Shown here: piece by piece, positions 26,311 to 34,934 of the stretch | How positions within the stretch are numbered: position 1 is the stretch's first letter | Layout of the letters: the number at the start of each line of letters is the position of its first letter | Assembly (NCBI RefSeq): GCF_014170335.1 | Contig: NZ_LZZS01000030.1 | Span: 110,419-174,418, forward strand | DNA length: 64,000 nt | Direction: 5' to 3' | Source of the DNA: Achromobacter sp. UMC46 | Lineage (GTDB): Bacteria > Pseudomonadota > Gammaproteobacteria > Burkholderiales > Burkholderiaceae_B | Program-made: the position numbers and the translations under genes | The notes under the pieces: generated by a model | What the model was told of the DNA's origin: nothing | The model's database searches: none | The model's input: the letters and a program-made list of their open reading frames with translations, nothing else

Positions 26311-26330
26311 AATGGGAACGATTTCTATTT
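26311..26330. promoter_or_regulatory. candidate Fur box upstream of the sigma gene at 26287
   Basis: AATGGGAACGATTTCTATTT matches the AATGAGAATGATTCTCATTT-type Fur consensus at 15 of 20 positions by eye. It lies in an AT-rich spot in otherwise GC-rich DNA, 24 bp upstream of the ECF sigma gene. Iron-replete repression of the locus is expected. Confidence 0.6.
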
Positions 26331-26444
26331 TATCTTATCCCGGCCCCCGCCCCTTCCGCCTTCCTTCCTCCTTATCGAATTGTCCTTTCCGCGGCGCGCC
26401 GTCGGATAGAATCAATCACCCCCCCGGCCACCGTCGACACCACC

Positions 26445-28106
26445 ATGCAGAACGACTCATCCATGCCTTCATTCCTTGCTGGCGGCGGCGAGATGGGCTT
26501 GCGGGTCGCTGACTTCGATTGGGCATCCACGCCCCTTGGGCCCATCACCGCGTGGCCCGGCGCCCTGCGCGTCGCCACCGGCATGGTGATGTCGTCCCGC
26601 TTCCCCTGCTGCCTGGTCTGGGGCCGCGAACTGATCACGCTGTACAACGACGCCTTCGCGCCGATCCTGGGCACCAAGCCCGATGCGCTGGGCCGCCCGT
26701 TCAGCGAAATCTGGCACGAGGCATGGCCGCTGATCGGCCCCATTGCCGAGCGTGCCTTCGCCGGCGAAGCTACGTTCATCGAAGACTACCCGTTGCGGAT
26801 CCAGCGGTCGGGCCAGGCGGAAGACGCCACCTTCACCTTCTGCTACAGCCCGGTGCGCGACGAGCACGGCGTAGTGGTCGGCATGATGGACACGGTCATT
26901 GAAACCACCTCGCGGGTCAACGCCGAACGGGCGCAGGCCGAGGCGTTGCGGCAGGCCGAAGACACGTTGCGCCAAAGCCAGAAGATGGAAGCCGTCGGGC
27001 AATTGGCCGGCGGCCTGGCGCACGATTTCAACAACTTGCTGATGGGCATCTCGGGCAGCCTGGAATTGCTGGGCATGCGGCTGGCCCAGCAACGCCACAA
27101 CGACCTGGAACGCCATATCGACGTAGCCCAAAGCGGCGCCCGGAAAGCCGCCGCGCTGACCCATCGCCTGCTGGCCTTCTCGCGCCGCCAGCCGCAAGAC
27201 CCCAAGGCCACCGACGTCAACCGTCTGGTCGCCGGCATGGAAGACCTGATCCGCCGCAGCATCGGCCCCGGCATCACGCTGGACCTGGCCTGCGAACCGG
27301 ACCTGTGGCCGGCCTGGGTCGACCGGCATCAGTTGGAAAACGCCCTGCTCAACCTGTGCCTGAACGCGCGCGACGCCATCCCGGGGCATGGCACGCTGGG
27401 CATCGCGACGCGCAACGTCGTGCTGGATGCCGGGCAGGCCCAGGAACGCGGGCTGGCGCCGGGCGACTACTTGGTGCTGCGCGTCACGGACACCGGCTGC
27501 GGCATGGCGCCCGACACGGTGCAGCGCATCTTCGAACCCTTCTTCACGACCAAATCGGCGGGCCAGGGGACAGGGTTGGGCCTGTCGATGCTGTACAGCT
27601 TCGTCCGGCAATCGCGCGGCCAGGTGCAGGTCAGTTCTCGGCCGGGCGAAGGCACGGCGATGACGCTGTACTTCCCCCGCCACCAGGGCGCGATGGCCGC
27701 GCTGGAGCAAGCCGCTTTTGACGCGCCGCCGACCGCGGCCCGCGGCGAAACCATCTTGATCGCGGAGGACGACGCCGCCGTGCTGGCCGTGGCCGCCGAG
27801 TCCCTGAAAGAACTGGGCTACGCGGTGGCCGAAGCGGCAGACGGCGCCGCCGCCTTGCGCCGCCTGGCGTCGCCCGAACCACTGGACCTGCTGATCTGCG
27901 ACCTGGGTTTGCCCGGCGGCATCAACGGCCATCAGATCGCCGACGCCGCGCGCCGGCTGCGGCCCGGGATGAAGGTGCTGATCATGACGGGCTCGGGCCT
28001 GGATGGCGGCGATGCATCCGCGCTGGAACCCGCCCTGCCCATCCTGCCCAAACCCTTCGCACTGGAAGACCTGGCGCGCCAGGTCCATGCGTTGATGCGC
28101 GGGTAG
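26445..28106 (+). CDS. soluble hybrid histidine kinase (PAS-HisKA-HATPase-REC)
   Basis: A 553-residue sensor without membrane segments. A PAS-like domain (FDWASTPLGPITAWPGALR, LYNDAFAPILGTKPDALGRP) covers about 22-150. HisKA has the H-box GGLAHDFNNLL with phospho-acceptor His193. HATPase motifs follow: N box ALLNLCLNARDA, G1 VTDTGCGMAPD, F box FEPFFTTKSAGQGTGLGLS. The C-terminal receiver (about 425-550) has acidic EDD, the phospho-acceptor Asp486 (ICDLGLPGG) and Lys in ILPKPF. It resembles blue-light/bacteriophytochrome-type orphan hybrid kinases but no chromophore Cys motif is evident. It sits alone between two iron loci. Confidence 0.9.
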   Translation: MQNDSSMPSFLAGGGEMGLRVADFDWASTPLGPITAWPGALRVATGMVMSSRFPCCLVWGRELITLYNDAFAPILGTKPDALGRPFSEIWHEAWPLIGPIAERAFAGEATFIEDYPLRIQRSGQAEDATFTFCYSPVRDEHGVVVGMMDTVIETTSRVNAERAQAEALRQAEDTLRQSQKMEAVGQLAGGLAHDFNNLLMGISGSLELLGMRLAQQRHNDLERHIDVAQSGARKAAALTHRLLAFSRRQPQDPKATDVNRLVAGMEDLIRRSIGPGITLDLACEPDLWPAWVDRHQLENALLNLCLNARDAIPGHGTLGIATRNVVLDAGQAQERGLAPGDYLVLRVTDTGCGMAPDTVQRIFEPFFTTKSAGQGTGLGLSMLYSFVRQSRGQVQVSSRPGEGTAMTLYFPRHQGAMAALEQAAFDAPPTAARGETILIAEDDAAVLAVAAESLKELGYAVAEAADGAAALRRLASPEPLDLLICDLGLPGGINGHQIADAARRLRPGMKVLIMTGSGLDGGDASALEPALPILPKPFALEDLARQVHALMRG

Positions 28107-28134
28107 CCCCGCGCGGACCACGATCAACGACGCA

Positions 28135-30606
28135 CTACAGCTTGGGCGCGTAGCGCACCGTCAACATCACGTTGCGCGGCTCGCCGTAGTAGTTGTTGCC
28201 CGACAGCGTGTTGTAGGACGGCACGTAGTACTTCTTGTCGAACACGTTATTCAGGTTCAGGGCGAAGCTCAGTTCCGGCGTGGCCTGGTAGCCCACGCGC
28301 GCGTTCCAGACCGTGAACCCGGCCAGCTTGAACTCGCGGTCCGAACTGATCGTGTCGGTCTGCGTGTTGACGCCGGCCCCCACGCTCACGCGGTTCATCA
28401 TGCCCGGCAGCTTGTAGTTGGCCCACAGGCGCAGCATGTGCTTGGGTGTCCAGGTGTTGAAGACCGCGCCCTGGTTGTCGGGGTCCGACAGGTACTTGGT
28501 GGTGTTGTAGGTGTAGCCGGCGTACAGCTCCAGGCCCTTGACCACTTCGCCCGAGACCTCGGCCTCGACGCCCTGGCTGCGCACCTTGCCTGAGGCGCGC
28601 GAGCAATACCAGCCGTCGCACGCGAAGCCGGCGTCGTAGTCGTTGACCGCGCGGTTCTTGTGGTCGTAGCGAAACACCGCCAGCGACGTATTGACGCGGC
28701 CGTCCATCAGCTCGCCCTTCACCCCCACTTCGTAGTTGTTGCCCTCGATCGGCTTGAGCAGACTGCCGTCCAGACTGCGCGCAGTTTGGGGTTCGAACAC
28801 AGTGGTATAGCTGGTGTAGGCGGACCAGTTGTCGGTCAGCGAGTAGACCAGGCCGACATAGGGAATGAACTTGCCCGACGTGGTCGAGGTGGTGGTGGCG
28901 CCGCGGGCGGTATAGCCGTAGTCGTACCAGCCCACGCGGCCGCCGCCGATCAGCGCCAGCGATTCGGTGGGCTTGACGCGCCACGTGCCGTAGAGGCCCT
29001 TCTGGCGGATGTCGTAGCTGCTGCGCGAGTCATAGCCGCTTGCCGCGGCGATGCTGTCGATGTCCTGCCACGGGCGATGGTGGTCGATATCGAAAATGTT
29101 GCCGCCGGATTCCCAGGCACGCGTGAAACGGTCGGCCGTGGTCAGCTTGGAGTAGGCGGCGCCCACCACCACTTCCTGCTCCATGCCCAGCGCGGTGAAA
29201 TTGCCGCTGACCGACATGTCCAGCCCGCGCTGCTTGCTCTTGAAGTCCACGCCGAAATTGCCGTAGTCCATCCCGCTGCCGTCCGGCATGATCGGGCCGA
29301 CGACGCGCTGGTGCACCGTCGAGTTCTTCTCGTTCATCGCGACGCCGGCCAGCCTGAACCGCCATGCGTCGTTAAAGCGGTGCGTCACGTCGGCATTGAA
29401 GATGGTCTGGTCGTTCTTCGCGCGGTTCCAGGTGGACCCGGTGAAGGTCGAGCGCGGCAGATCGATGTCGCCGCCGTCCTCGTAGCGCGGATAGCCCACG
29501 AACATCGGCCGCGAACGGCTGTAGCGGTTGCTGATGCCGATGCCCACGGTGGTGTCCTCGGTCACGTCGTAGTCCAGCGCGGCATACAGGTTGCGCGTCT
29601 TGTCCCAGGCGTAGTCGACATAGGAACGGCTCTGGTCTTCGTCCACCACCACGCGTCCGCGCAACGTGCCCGCCGCGTTCAACGGGCCGCCCGCGTCCAG
29701 TTGCAAGCCGTAGTGGTCCCACGACCCGGCCTTGCCGGTGATGACCACAGACGGCTCCGCCCCGCCGCGCTTGCGCACCAGGTTGATCGCGCCGCCCGGG
29801 CTGCCCGCGCCCTGCAGCAAGCCGGCCGCGCCGCGCAGGATTTCCACGCGGTCGTAGAACACCAGCGAATCCTGCTCCCAGTTTCCCAGGCTGTAGCTGT
29901 TGCGCAGCAGCGCCACGCCGTCGTATTGCAGCAGGTCCACGGGGAAGCCGCGCGCATTGATCGCCACGCCCGGCCCCACGCCCTGCACGCCCACCATACC
30001 CGCCGTGTTGTTGATGGCGTCGGGCAAGCTCGTCATGTCCTGGTCGTCCATGCGCTGACGGGTCAGCACGGTGATGGACTGCGGAATGTCCTTCAGGGCC
30101 TGGGTGGACTTGCCGATGGTGACGGCGGGCGACGTGTACGACGCGGTCCCGTCCGTGGTGGCGTTGTAGCCGCCCGTCACGGTCACCGGCGCAAGCGTCG
30201 CAGCCTGCCCCGGCTGCGGCGCTTGGCGCAGCCGGTAACCGCCCTCGGGGCGTGCCACCGCCTGCAGGCCCGTGCCCGCCAGCAAGCGCTCAAGCGCGGC
30301 GCCCACCGGATACGTGCCCGACACGCCGTCGGTCCGCGCGCTGGCCGTCAACGCGGGATCGGACGCCACCATGACGCCGGCCTGCACGCCGAAGGCCCCG
30401 AGCGCCGCGCTGAGCGGGCCCGCCGGAATGCTGAAGGCAACGCCCTGCTGGCCGGCGGCTGCCTGGGCGTGCACGGCGGACGGCCACGGCGCGGCAAGCG
30501 CGGCAGACGCGGCGACGGGCAGCGCAAGGCGCAGCGCGGCGCTCAGACGGGTACGGGGCAAGGAGAAGCGGGCAAGGGCCGCGGCGCGGGCAGGACGAGA
30601 AGACAT
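28135..30606 (-). CDS. TonB-dependent siderophore receptor with STN domain (FhuE/FpvA-like)
   Basis: An 823-residue outer-membrane receptor. The signal peptide ends near AVHAQA (48). The STN domain is at about 58-110 (IPAGPLSAALGAFGVQAGVM... ALERLLAGTGLQAV). The plug reads DIPQSITVLTRQRMDDQDM, AINARGFPVDLLQYDG, FYDRVEILRGAAGLLQGAGSPGG. The barrel ends with EPRNVMLTVRYAPKL. The plug signature (DIPQSI, NNTAGM, RVEILRGAAGLLQG.G.PGG) is typical of hydroxamate or catecholate receptors of the FhuE/FpvA/FoxA group. It is the third gene of the locus started by the sigma gene at 32271. Confidence 0.93.
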   Translation of the reverse strand: MSSRPARAAALARFSLPRTRLSAALRLALPVAASAALAAPWPSAVHAQAAAGQQGVAFSIPAGPLSAALGAFGVQAGVMVASDPALTASARTDGVSGTYPVGAALERLLAGTGLQAVARPEGGYRLRQAPQPGQAATLAPVTVTGGYNATTDGTASYTSPAVTIGKSTQALKDIPQSITVLTRQRMDDQDMTSLPDAINNTAGMVGVQGVGPGVAINARGFPVDLLQYDGVALLRNSYSLGNWEQDSLVFYDRVEILRGAAGLLQGAGSPGGAINLVRKRGGAEPSVVITGKAGSWDHYGLQLDAGGPLNAAGTLRGRVVVDEDQSRSYVDYAWDKTRNLYAALDYDVTEDTTVGIGISNRYSRSRPMFVGYPRYEDGGDIDLPRSTFTGSTWNRAKNDQTIFNADVTHRFNDAWRFRLAGVAMNEKNSTVHQRVVGPIMPDGSGMDYGNFGVDFKSKQRGLDMSVSGNFTALGMEQEVVVGAAYSKLTTADRFTRAWESGGNIFDIDHHRPWQDIDSIAAASGYDSRSSYDIRQKGLYGTWRVKPTESLALIGGGRVGWYDYGYTARGATTTSTTSGKFIPYVGLVYSLTDNWSAYTSYTTVFEPQTARSLDGSLLKPIEGNNYEVGVKGELMDGRVNTSLAVFRYDHKNRAVNDYDAGFACDGWYCSRASGKVRSQGVEAEVSGEVVKGLELYAGYTYNTTKYLSDPDNQGAVFNTWTPKHMLRLWANYKLPGMMNRVSVGAGVNTQTDTISSDREFKLAGFTVWNARVGYQATPELSFALNLNNVFDKKYYVPSYNTLSGNNYYGEPRNVMLTVRYAPKL

Positions 30607-30745
30607 GAAGGGATTTCCTGGCTCATGAAGGTTCGGCGCAGCCTCGGAGGGAGTTCGTCCGGGCTGCTTTCCTTACATGAAGCGCGAGGTCGGGATTTAC
30701 GCCGTTCCAGTTACAAATCAGATGCCAGACACGGCACCGCCCGCC

Positions 30746-31750
30746 TCACGCCAGGCCCACGGCGACCCAGTAGCGCGTGTAGCGGCGCACGCGAACGGGC
30801 AGCACTTCTTGCAGCATGGCCAGCACCTTGTCGCTATCGGCCAGCGGGAACGCGCCCACGACCCGCAGGGCGCCGGCCTCGTCGGAACAGCGCAAGACGC
30901 CGGGGCGATAGCGCCCCAGTTCACGCAGGAAGTCCGACAGGGGCAATTCGTCGGCGATCAGCATGCCGGTCAGCCAGGCGGACGTCGCGGGTTCCAGCGG
31001 GCCGGCCGCAAAGCCGCCTGCCGCCGAAAAATCGGCCTGTCCGCCGGCCGGCACGCGCCGGGGCGCATCGGCCGGATCCAGGCCCCGCACATCCACCGCG
31101 CCCTCCAGCACCGCCACCCGCATCGACCGCCCGTCATCCAGATCGCGCACCAGGAACCGAGTACCCACCGGCGTCAGCACGCCGCAGCGCGTACGCACGG
31201 TGAACGGCCGGCCTTGCGCGTCTTGCGCGGTGGTCACGAGGATCTCGCCTTCCCGCAGCACCAGTTCCCGCTGGCTGGCGGTATAGCGCAGGTCCACCGC
31301 GCTGCCGGTGTTCAATTCCAGCAGCGTGCCGTCCGGCAAGGTCAGCGCCCGCCGCTCGCCGGTACCGGTGCGCAGGTCAGCGGTCAGGCGGCGGGCCGTG
31401 CCGCGTTCGCCCACCGCCCACGCGCCCAGGCCCAGGCCGGCGGCCGACACCATCCAGCGGATCGCGTTGCGGCGCGACTGGATCAGCGGCGCCTGCCGCA
31501 ACGTGCGCGCGGCGACGCCGCTGCCCGCCTCGGTCACACCCAGGGCCACATCGCGCGTCAGCGCGCTCATCCGCTGCCAGGCCAATTCATGCGCCGGCTG
31601 CGCCTGGCGCCAAAGCTCAAAACGCGCGCGGTGGGCGTCGGTCGCGTCCTCGCGCAGGCGCGCCCACCAATCGGCGGCCTGGCGGATGATCTTGGGATCG
31701 ATTCGCCCCGCTTCCGGCGCATGCGGCCGCAGCAGCCTGGCGCTGTCCAT
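30746..31750 (-). CDS. FecR-family transducer protein
   Basis: The protein has 334 residues from the ATG at 31750; a GTG at 31765 overlapping the sigma stop is an alternative coupled start. DUF4880 is seen as KIIRQAADWWARLREDATDA, then FELWRQAQPAHELAWQRM. A hydrophobic segment follows at WMVSAAGLGLGAWAVG. The FecR domain (GERRALTLPDGTLLELNTGS, VGTRFLVRD) and STN-like C-terminal part (ALRVVGAFPLADSDKVLAML) follow. It pairs with the sigma factor immediately upstream and the receptor downstream. Confidence 0.91.
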   Translation of the reverse strand: MDSARLLRPHAPEAGRIDPKIIRQAADWWARLREDATDAHRARFELWRQAQPAHELAWQRMSALTRDVALGVTEAGSGVAARTLRQAPLIQSRRNAIRWMVSAAGLGLGAWAVGERGTARRLTADLRTGTGERRALTLPDGTLLELNTGSAVDLRYTASQRELVLREGEILVTTAQDAQGRPFTVRTRCGVLTPVGTRFLVRDLDDGRSMRVAVLEGAVDVRGLDPADAPRRVPAGGQADFSAAGGFAAGPLEPATSAWLTGMLIADELPLSDFLRELGRYRPGVLRCSDEAGALRVVGAFPLADSDKVLAMLQEVLPVRVRRYTRYWVAVGLA

Positions 31751-31761
31751 CAGGCCGCGGC

Positions 31762-32271
31762 TCACCCGTAGACGACCGTGTAGCAATGCACCAGCGCGCG
31801 CGCCAGCGATTTCTGCACGGCGTTCGGCGTCAGGCCCAGTTGCTGGCCGATGTCGGCATAGGACATGCCGTCGATCTGCGCCATCAAGAAGATGCGGCGG
31901 CTGGTGGCCGGCAGGCTGTCCAGCAATTCGCAGACCTGTTCCAGCGCTTCGAGGATCAACGCGCGGGATTCCACCGACGGTTCCACTGCGGCCGGCTGCA
32001 ACGCCAGCGATTCGGCATAGGCCGCCTCCAGCGCCGCCCGGCGCGCGCGGCCGATCAGCAGCCGCGTGGCGATCGTGCGCAGATAGGCGCGCGGTTCGCC
32101 CAGCGGCTCGCGCACATTGGCGCGGATCAGCCGCTCGAACGTGTCGTGCGCCACGTCGGCCGCATCGGACGCATTGCCCAGCTTGCGCTGCAGCACGCCC
32201 CGCAACCATTGGTGGTGGGCCAGATAGACGGATTGCACCTCGACGCGAGGGGCGAATGAAGAGGAAGGCAT
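31762..32271 (-). CDS. FecI-like ECF sigma factor
   Basis: The protein has 169 residues from the ATG at 32271. Region 2 is HHQWLRGVLQRKLGNASDAADVAHDTFERL with RAYLRTIATRLLIGRARR. Region 4 is LPATSRRIFLMAQIDGMSYADIGQQLGLTPNAVQKSL. It is the head of the intact locus sigma-FecR-receptor (to 28135) and is divergent from another ECF sigma gene at 32384; the two share a 112-bp intergenic region with a strong Fur-box match. Confidence 0.92.
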   Translation of the reverse strand: MPSSSFAPRVEVQSVYLAHHQWLRGVLQRKLGNASDAADVAHDTFERLIRANVREPLGEPRAYLRTIATRLLIGRARRAALEAAYAESLALQPAAVEPSVESRALILEALEQVCELLDSLPATSRRIFLMAQIDGMSYADIGQQLGLTPNAVQKSLARALVHCYTVVYG

Positions 32272-32310
32272 GACGTTGCGCCCCGGCGTCGCCGCCAGAT
32301 ATCCACACAA

Positions 32311-32330
32311 AATGAAAATGATTCGCAATT
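32311..32330. promoter_or_regulatory. candidate Fur box shared by two divergent ECF sigma genes
   Basis: AATGAAAATGATTCGCAATT matches the AATGAGAATGATTCTCATTT-type consensus at 17 of 20 positions by eye, and is followed by further ATAATTATC sequence that could hold an overlapping site. It lies 40 bp upstream of the sigma start at 32271 and 54 bp upstream of the one at 32384. Confidence 0.72.
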
Positions 32331-32383
32331 ATAATTATCTTCGATCTGTTTACAAGAACCGCAAATTCGTACTGGGGAGCAGC

Positions 32384-32908
32384 ATGAGGAGCGACTGCAT
32401 CGGGGCAGGCACCGGGCCTGACAATGACGTGAGCCGCCTCTACCACGACAACCACCGCTGGCTGCTGGACCTGCTGCGCCGCAAGCTCGGCGGCGACGCC
32501 GACAACGCCGCCGATCTGACCCTCGACGTGTTCGAACGCATCCTGTGCGCGGGTTCCGTCGCCAGCGTGCGCGAACCCCGCGTGTATCTCACCACCGTGG
32601 CGGCCCGGCTGACGGCCAACTACTACCGCCGCCTGGCGCTGGAACGCAGCTATCTGCATGCGTTGGCCAGCCAGCCGGACGCCGTGCAGCCGTCGGAAGA
32701 AGAGCGCGCCCTGGTGGTCGAAGCCCTGTCGGCGATCTCGCGCGTGTTGGCGGACCTGCCCGCCCGCGCGCGCAGCGTCTTCCTGATGGCCCAGCTGGAA
32801 GGCATGAGCTACCGCCAGATCGCCGACCACATGAAGCTCACGCTGAACGTGGTGCAGAAAGACATGGTGAAGGCCATCGCCCATTGCTATCAGGCGGTCT
32901 ACGCATGA
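32384..32908 (+). CDS. FecI-like ECF sigma factor whose partner genes are destroyed
   Basis: The protein has 174 residues; the ATG is preceded by GGGGAG. Region 2 reads NHRWLLDLLRRKLGGDADNAADLTLDVFERI with RVYLTTVAARLTANYYRR. Region 4 reads LPARARSVFLMAQLEGMSYRQIADHMKLTLNVVQKDM. It is intact and resembles the divergent sigma factor at 31762-32271. The FecR gene that overlaps its stop (ATGA at 32905-32908) is truncated and frameshifted, so this sigma factor is either idle, constitutive, or controlled by another FecR. Confidence 0.9.
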   Translation: MRSDCIGAGTGPDNDVSRLYHDNHRWLLDLLRRKLGGDADNAADLTLDVFERILCAGSVASVREPRVYLTTVAARLTANYYRRLALERSYLHALASQPDAVQPSEEERALVVEALSAISRVLADLPARARSVFLMAQLEGMSYRQIADHMKLTLNVVQKDMVKAIAHCYQAVYA

Positions 32909-33097
32909 ACGCCGGCGCCGGCGGCCGCCCCCTGTTCCAACGCGACGCGGCAGCGGCGCCGTTGCCGCCTGCCGTGGTGAACCAGGCGGCCACTCACCTG
33001 GTGCTGCTGCTGTCTTCCCCCGGTGATCCCGACGTGACCGATGCCTGTGCGCGCTGGCGGGGCCCACCCGCATCACGAAGCCGCCTGGCAAAGACGT
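32905..33097 (+). pseudogene. fecR remnant: N-terminal DUF4880 only, with a frameshift
   Basis: The gene starts at an ATGA overlap with the sigma stop and encodes a DUF4880-type start (VVNQAATHLVLLLSSPGDPDV, DACARWR). At the G-run near 33058-33061 the sense moves by one base; the following frame reads AHPHHEAAWQR, exactly the expected DUF4880 continuation. One extra G therefore breaks the gene. About 10 codons later the FecR sequence ends and receptor sequence begins. No membrane segment or periplasmic domain remains. Confidence 0.8.
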
Positions 33098-33742
33098 CAA
33101 CCCGACGCAGAAATGGACTTACGCCAACTCGAAAACCCAGTACGGCATGCTGCGCGGCGAAGTGGACATCACGCCGAACGTGACCGCCTACGCGGCGGTG
33201 GGCGGGCAGCATTCGCAGCGCGACATCCTGTCGCCCGAACCCGTCATCAGCAATTCGCAAGGCGACTTCATCGAATACTTCTCATACCGTCCGGCCGAGA
33301 CCCGCTCGACCACGGGGGAAGCCGGCGTGCGCGTCACGTTCTCGACCGCCGCCATCCAGCATGAAGTGACGGTGCTGGACGGCCGCCTGCAGATCATGGG
33401 CGGCATCCGGCACCAGCGCGTGGACGTGACCGACTACACCAATGGCGTCAGCAATTCCTGCGACAAGAGCGCCACGACGCCCGGCGTGGGCGTGGACCCC
33501 GCCACGCGTCTGTATTCCGTGAACGGCGAACAGCGCAACCGCGGGCTGGAGTTCTCGGTCATGGGCGAACCCGTGCGCGGCGTTCGCGTGCTGGGCGGCG
33601 CGATGCTGCTGGATGCCGTGCTGACCTCGACGCCCGACAGCAAGAACGACGGCGACAAGGCGGCGGGCGCGCCCAAATGGGTGTACCGCGCCGGCGTGGA
33701 ATCGGATACGCCGTTCGTGCCGTCCCTGACGCTGAGGCTGGC
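33090..33742 (+). pseudogene. TonB-dependent receptor fragment (barrel part only, internally deleted)
   Basis: One open frame encodes mid-barrel receptor sequence: KDVNPTQKWTYANSKTQYG, RGEVDITPNVTAYAAVGG, then GGIRHQRVDVTDYTNG. A jump follows, from KSATTPGVGV straight to RLYSVNGEQRNRGLEFSV. In the receptor at 22210 the same two segments (ESATTPLAGLV and DSEQRNRGLELNL) are separated by about 75 residues, so an internal deletion is evident. Barrel sequence ends at about VPSLTLRL (33740). Signal peptide, STN domain, plug and C-terminal strand are all missing. Confidence 0.8.
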
Positions 33743-33880
33743 CACGCCGCCGTCGCGCGACAGGATGATGCTGTCGCCCTGCCAGCGGTACGCCACGCCG
33801 GTGCCTTGCAGCAGGCTGCGCAGCGCTTCTTCCGACGCCCGGCGTGCGGCGCATGCGCCTTCCTTCGTAGAACGCTTCAA
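33736..33880 (-). pseudogene. TonB-dependent receptor remnant: 5' leader plus partial STN domain
   Basis: On the minus strand, ASEEALRSLLQGTGVAYRWQGDSIILS is the second half of an STN domain. Just upstream is CTACGAAGGAAGGCGC followed by ATG at 33854, which resembles the leader of the receptor at 24699 (CTACGAAGGATCG...ATG), but this ATG is in another frame and no signal peptide follows. So the 5' end has a deletion that joined the start codon region to mid-STN sequence. At about 33740 the sequence runs into an oppositely oriented barrel fragment. It is the receptor that once followed the FecR gene at 33936-34934. Confidence 0.7.
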
Positions 33881-33935
33881 CCGCAGATAAACCCGAATCT
33901 CATTCCTATTTATTTTGTAACGGCGCGGAGCGCGC

Positions 33936-34934
33936 TCAATTCGCGTTGATGTCGATGGGGCCGCCGGGCCGCGGCGTCAGGCGCACCGGCGCCACCGCCG
34001 GCAAGGCGTCGACCAGCGCTTCGGGGCGGTCCAGCGTGAACGACGCCGACACCCGCAGGCGGCCCGCCTTGTCGTCCGCCAGCCGCAGCGGCGTGGCCAG
34101 ATAACGGTTCATCTCGCGCACCACATCTGAAAGCGGCGCGTCGTTGAACACCACGCGCCCTTCGCGCCATGCCGTGGCCGTCTGCACATCGGCGGGCGCG
34201 GGCACGCCGATCGCGCCGCTGCCCGGCACCTTGATGCCGTGCCCCGCGCGCAGCACGGCGCGGCCCAGGTTCCACCAATGGCCGCCCGATACCTGCACCG
34301 TGCCGGATGCCACCAGCACGGCCACCTGATCCGCATCGCGGCGCACGTCGAAAACCGTGCCCGTCACGCGGACCACGCCGCTGCCTGCGTCCACGATGAA
34401 CGGACGCGCGGCATCGGCGCTGACCGTGAAATTGATTTCGCCGCGCTCCAGTTCGACCTGGCGGCGCCCCGCATACAGCTTCACCTGCGCGTGCGTGCCG
34501 CCGTTGATCTCCAGCACGGAGCCATCCGGCAAGGTCAGTTGGCGGCGCTCTCCCCGTTCGGTGCTGACCATCGTGGTGAACGACGGCGCCTCCGCGGGCA
34601 GGCTCCACCAGACGCCCCAGGCCACGGCCGCCAGCGCCGCACAGGCCATGGCCGCGCGCAACGCGAACCGGCGCTCGCGGCGCAACCGCGGACGCGCGGG
34701 CACCTGGCCGCCCAGCAGCCCCCGCACCTGATCGCGCGGCAATCCGGCGGCGGCCGATCCCAGTTGCTGCAAGCGGTCGAACTCGCGCGCGGCATCCGGA
34801 TGGGCGCGGCGCCATCGGGCGAACTCGCGCCGGTCGCGACGCGTCAGCTCGCCCGAATGCCAGCGCGCGAACCACCACGCGGCGGTGGCCGGCTCGCGCT
34901 GCTCGTCGCGATCGTTCGGAAATGACATGGTCAT
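33936..34934 (-). CDS. FecR-family transducer protein (orphaned)
   Basis: A complete 332-residue FecR. DUF4880 reads AAWWFARWHSGELTRRDRRE, FARWRRAHPDAAREFDRLQQ. The membrane segment lies at MACAALAAVAWGVWWSLP (about 95-112). The FecR domain is GERRQLTLPDGSVLEINGGT...ARPFIVDAGSGVVRVTGTVF, and the C-terminal STN-like region VVREMNRYLATPLRLADDKA. Its start overlaps the stop of a broken sigma gene (ATGA), and its receptor gene survives only as a fragment, so both partners are missing locally. The C terminus differs from the other two FecRs in sequence. Confidence 0.88.
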   Translation of the reverse strand: MTMSFPNDRDEQREPATAAWWFARWHSGELTRRDRREFARWRRAHPDAAREFDRLQQLGSAAAGLPRDQVRGLLGGQVPARPRLRRERRFALRAAMACAALAAVAWGVWWSLPAEAPSFTTMVSTERGERRQLTLPDGSVLEINGGTHAQVKLYAGRRQVELERGEINFTVSADAARPFIVDAGSGVVRVTGTVFDVRRDADQVAVLVASGTVQVSGGHWWNLGRAVLRAGHGIKVPGSGAIGVPAPADVQTATAWREGRVVFNDAPLSDVVREMNRYLATPLRLADDKAGRLRVSASFTLDRPEALVDALPAVAPVRLTPRPGGPIDINAN

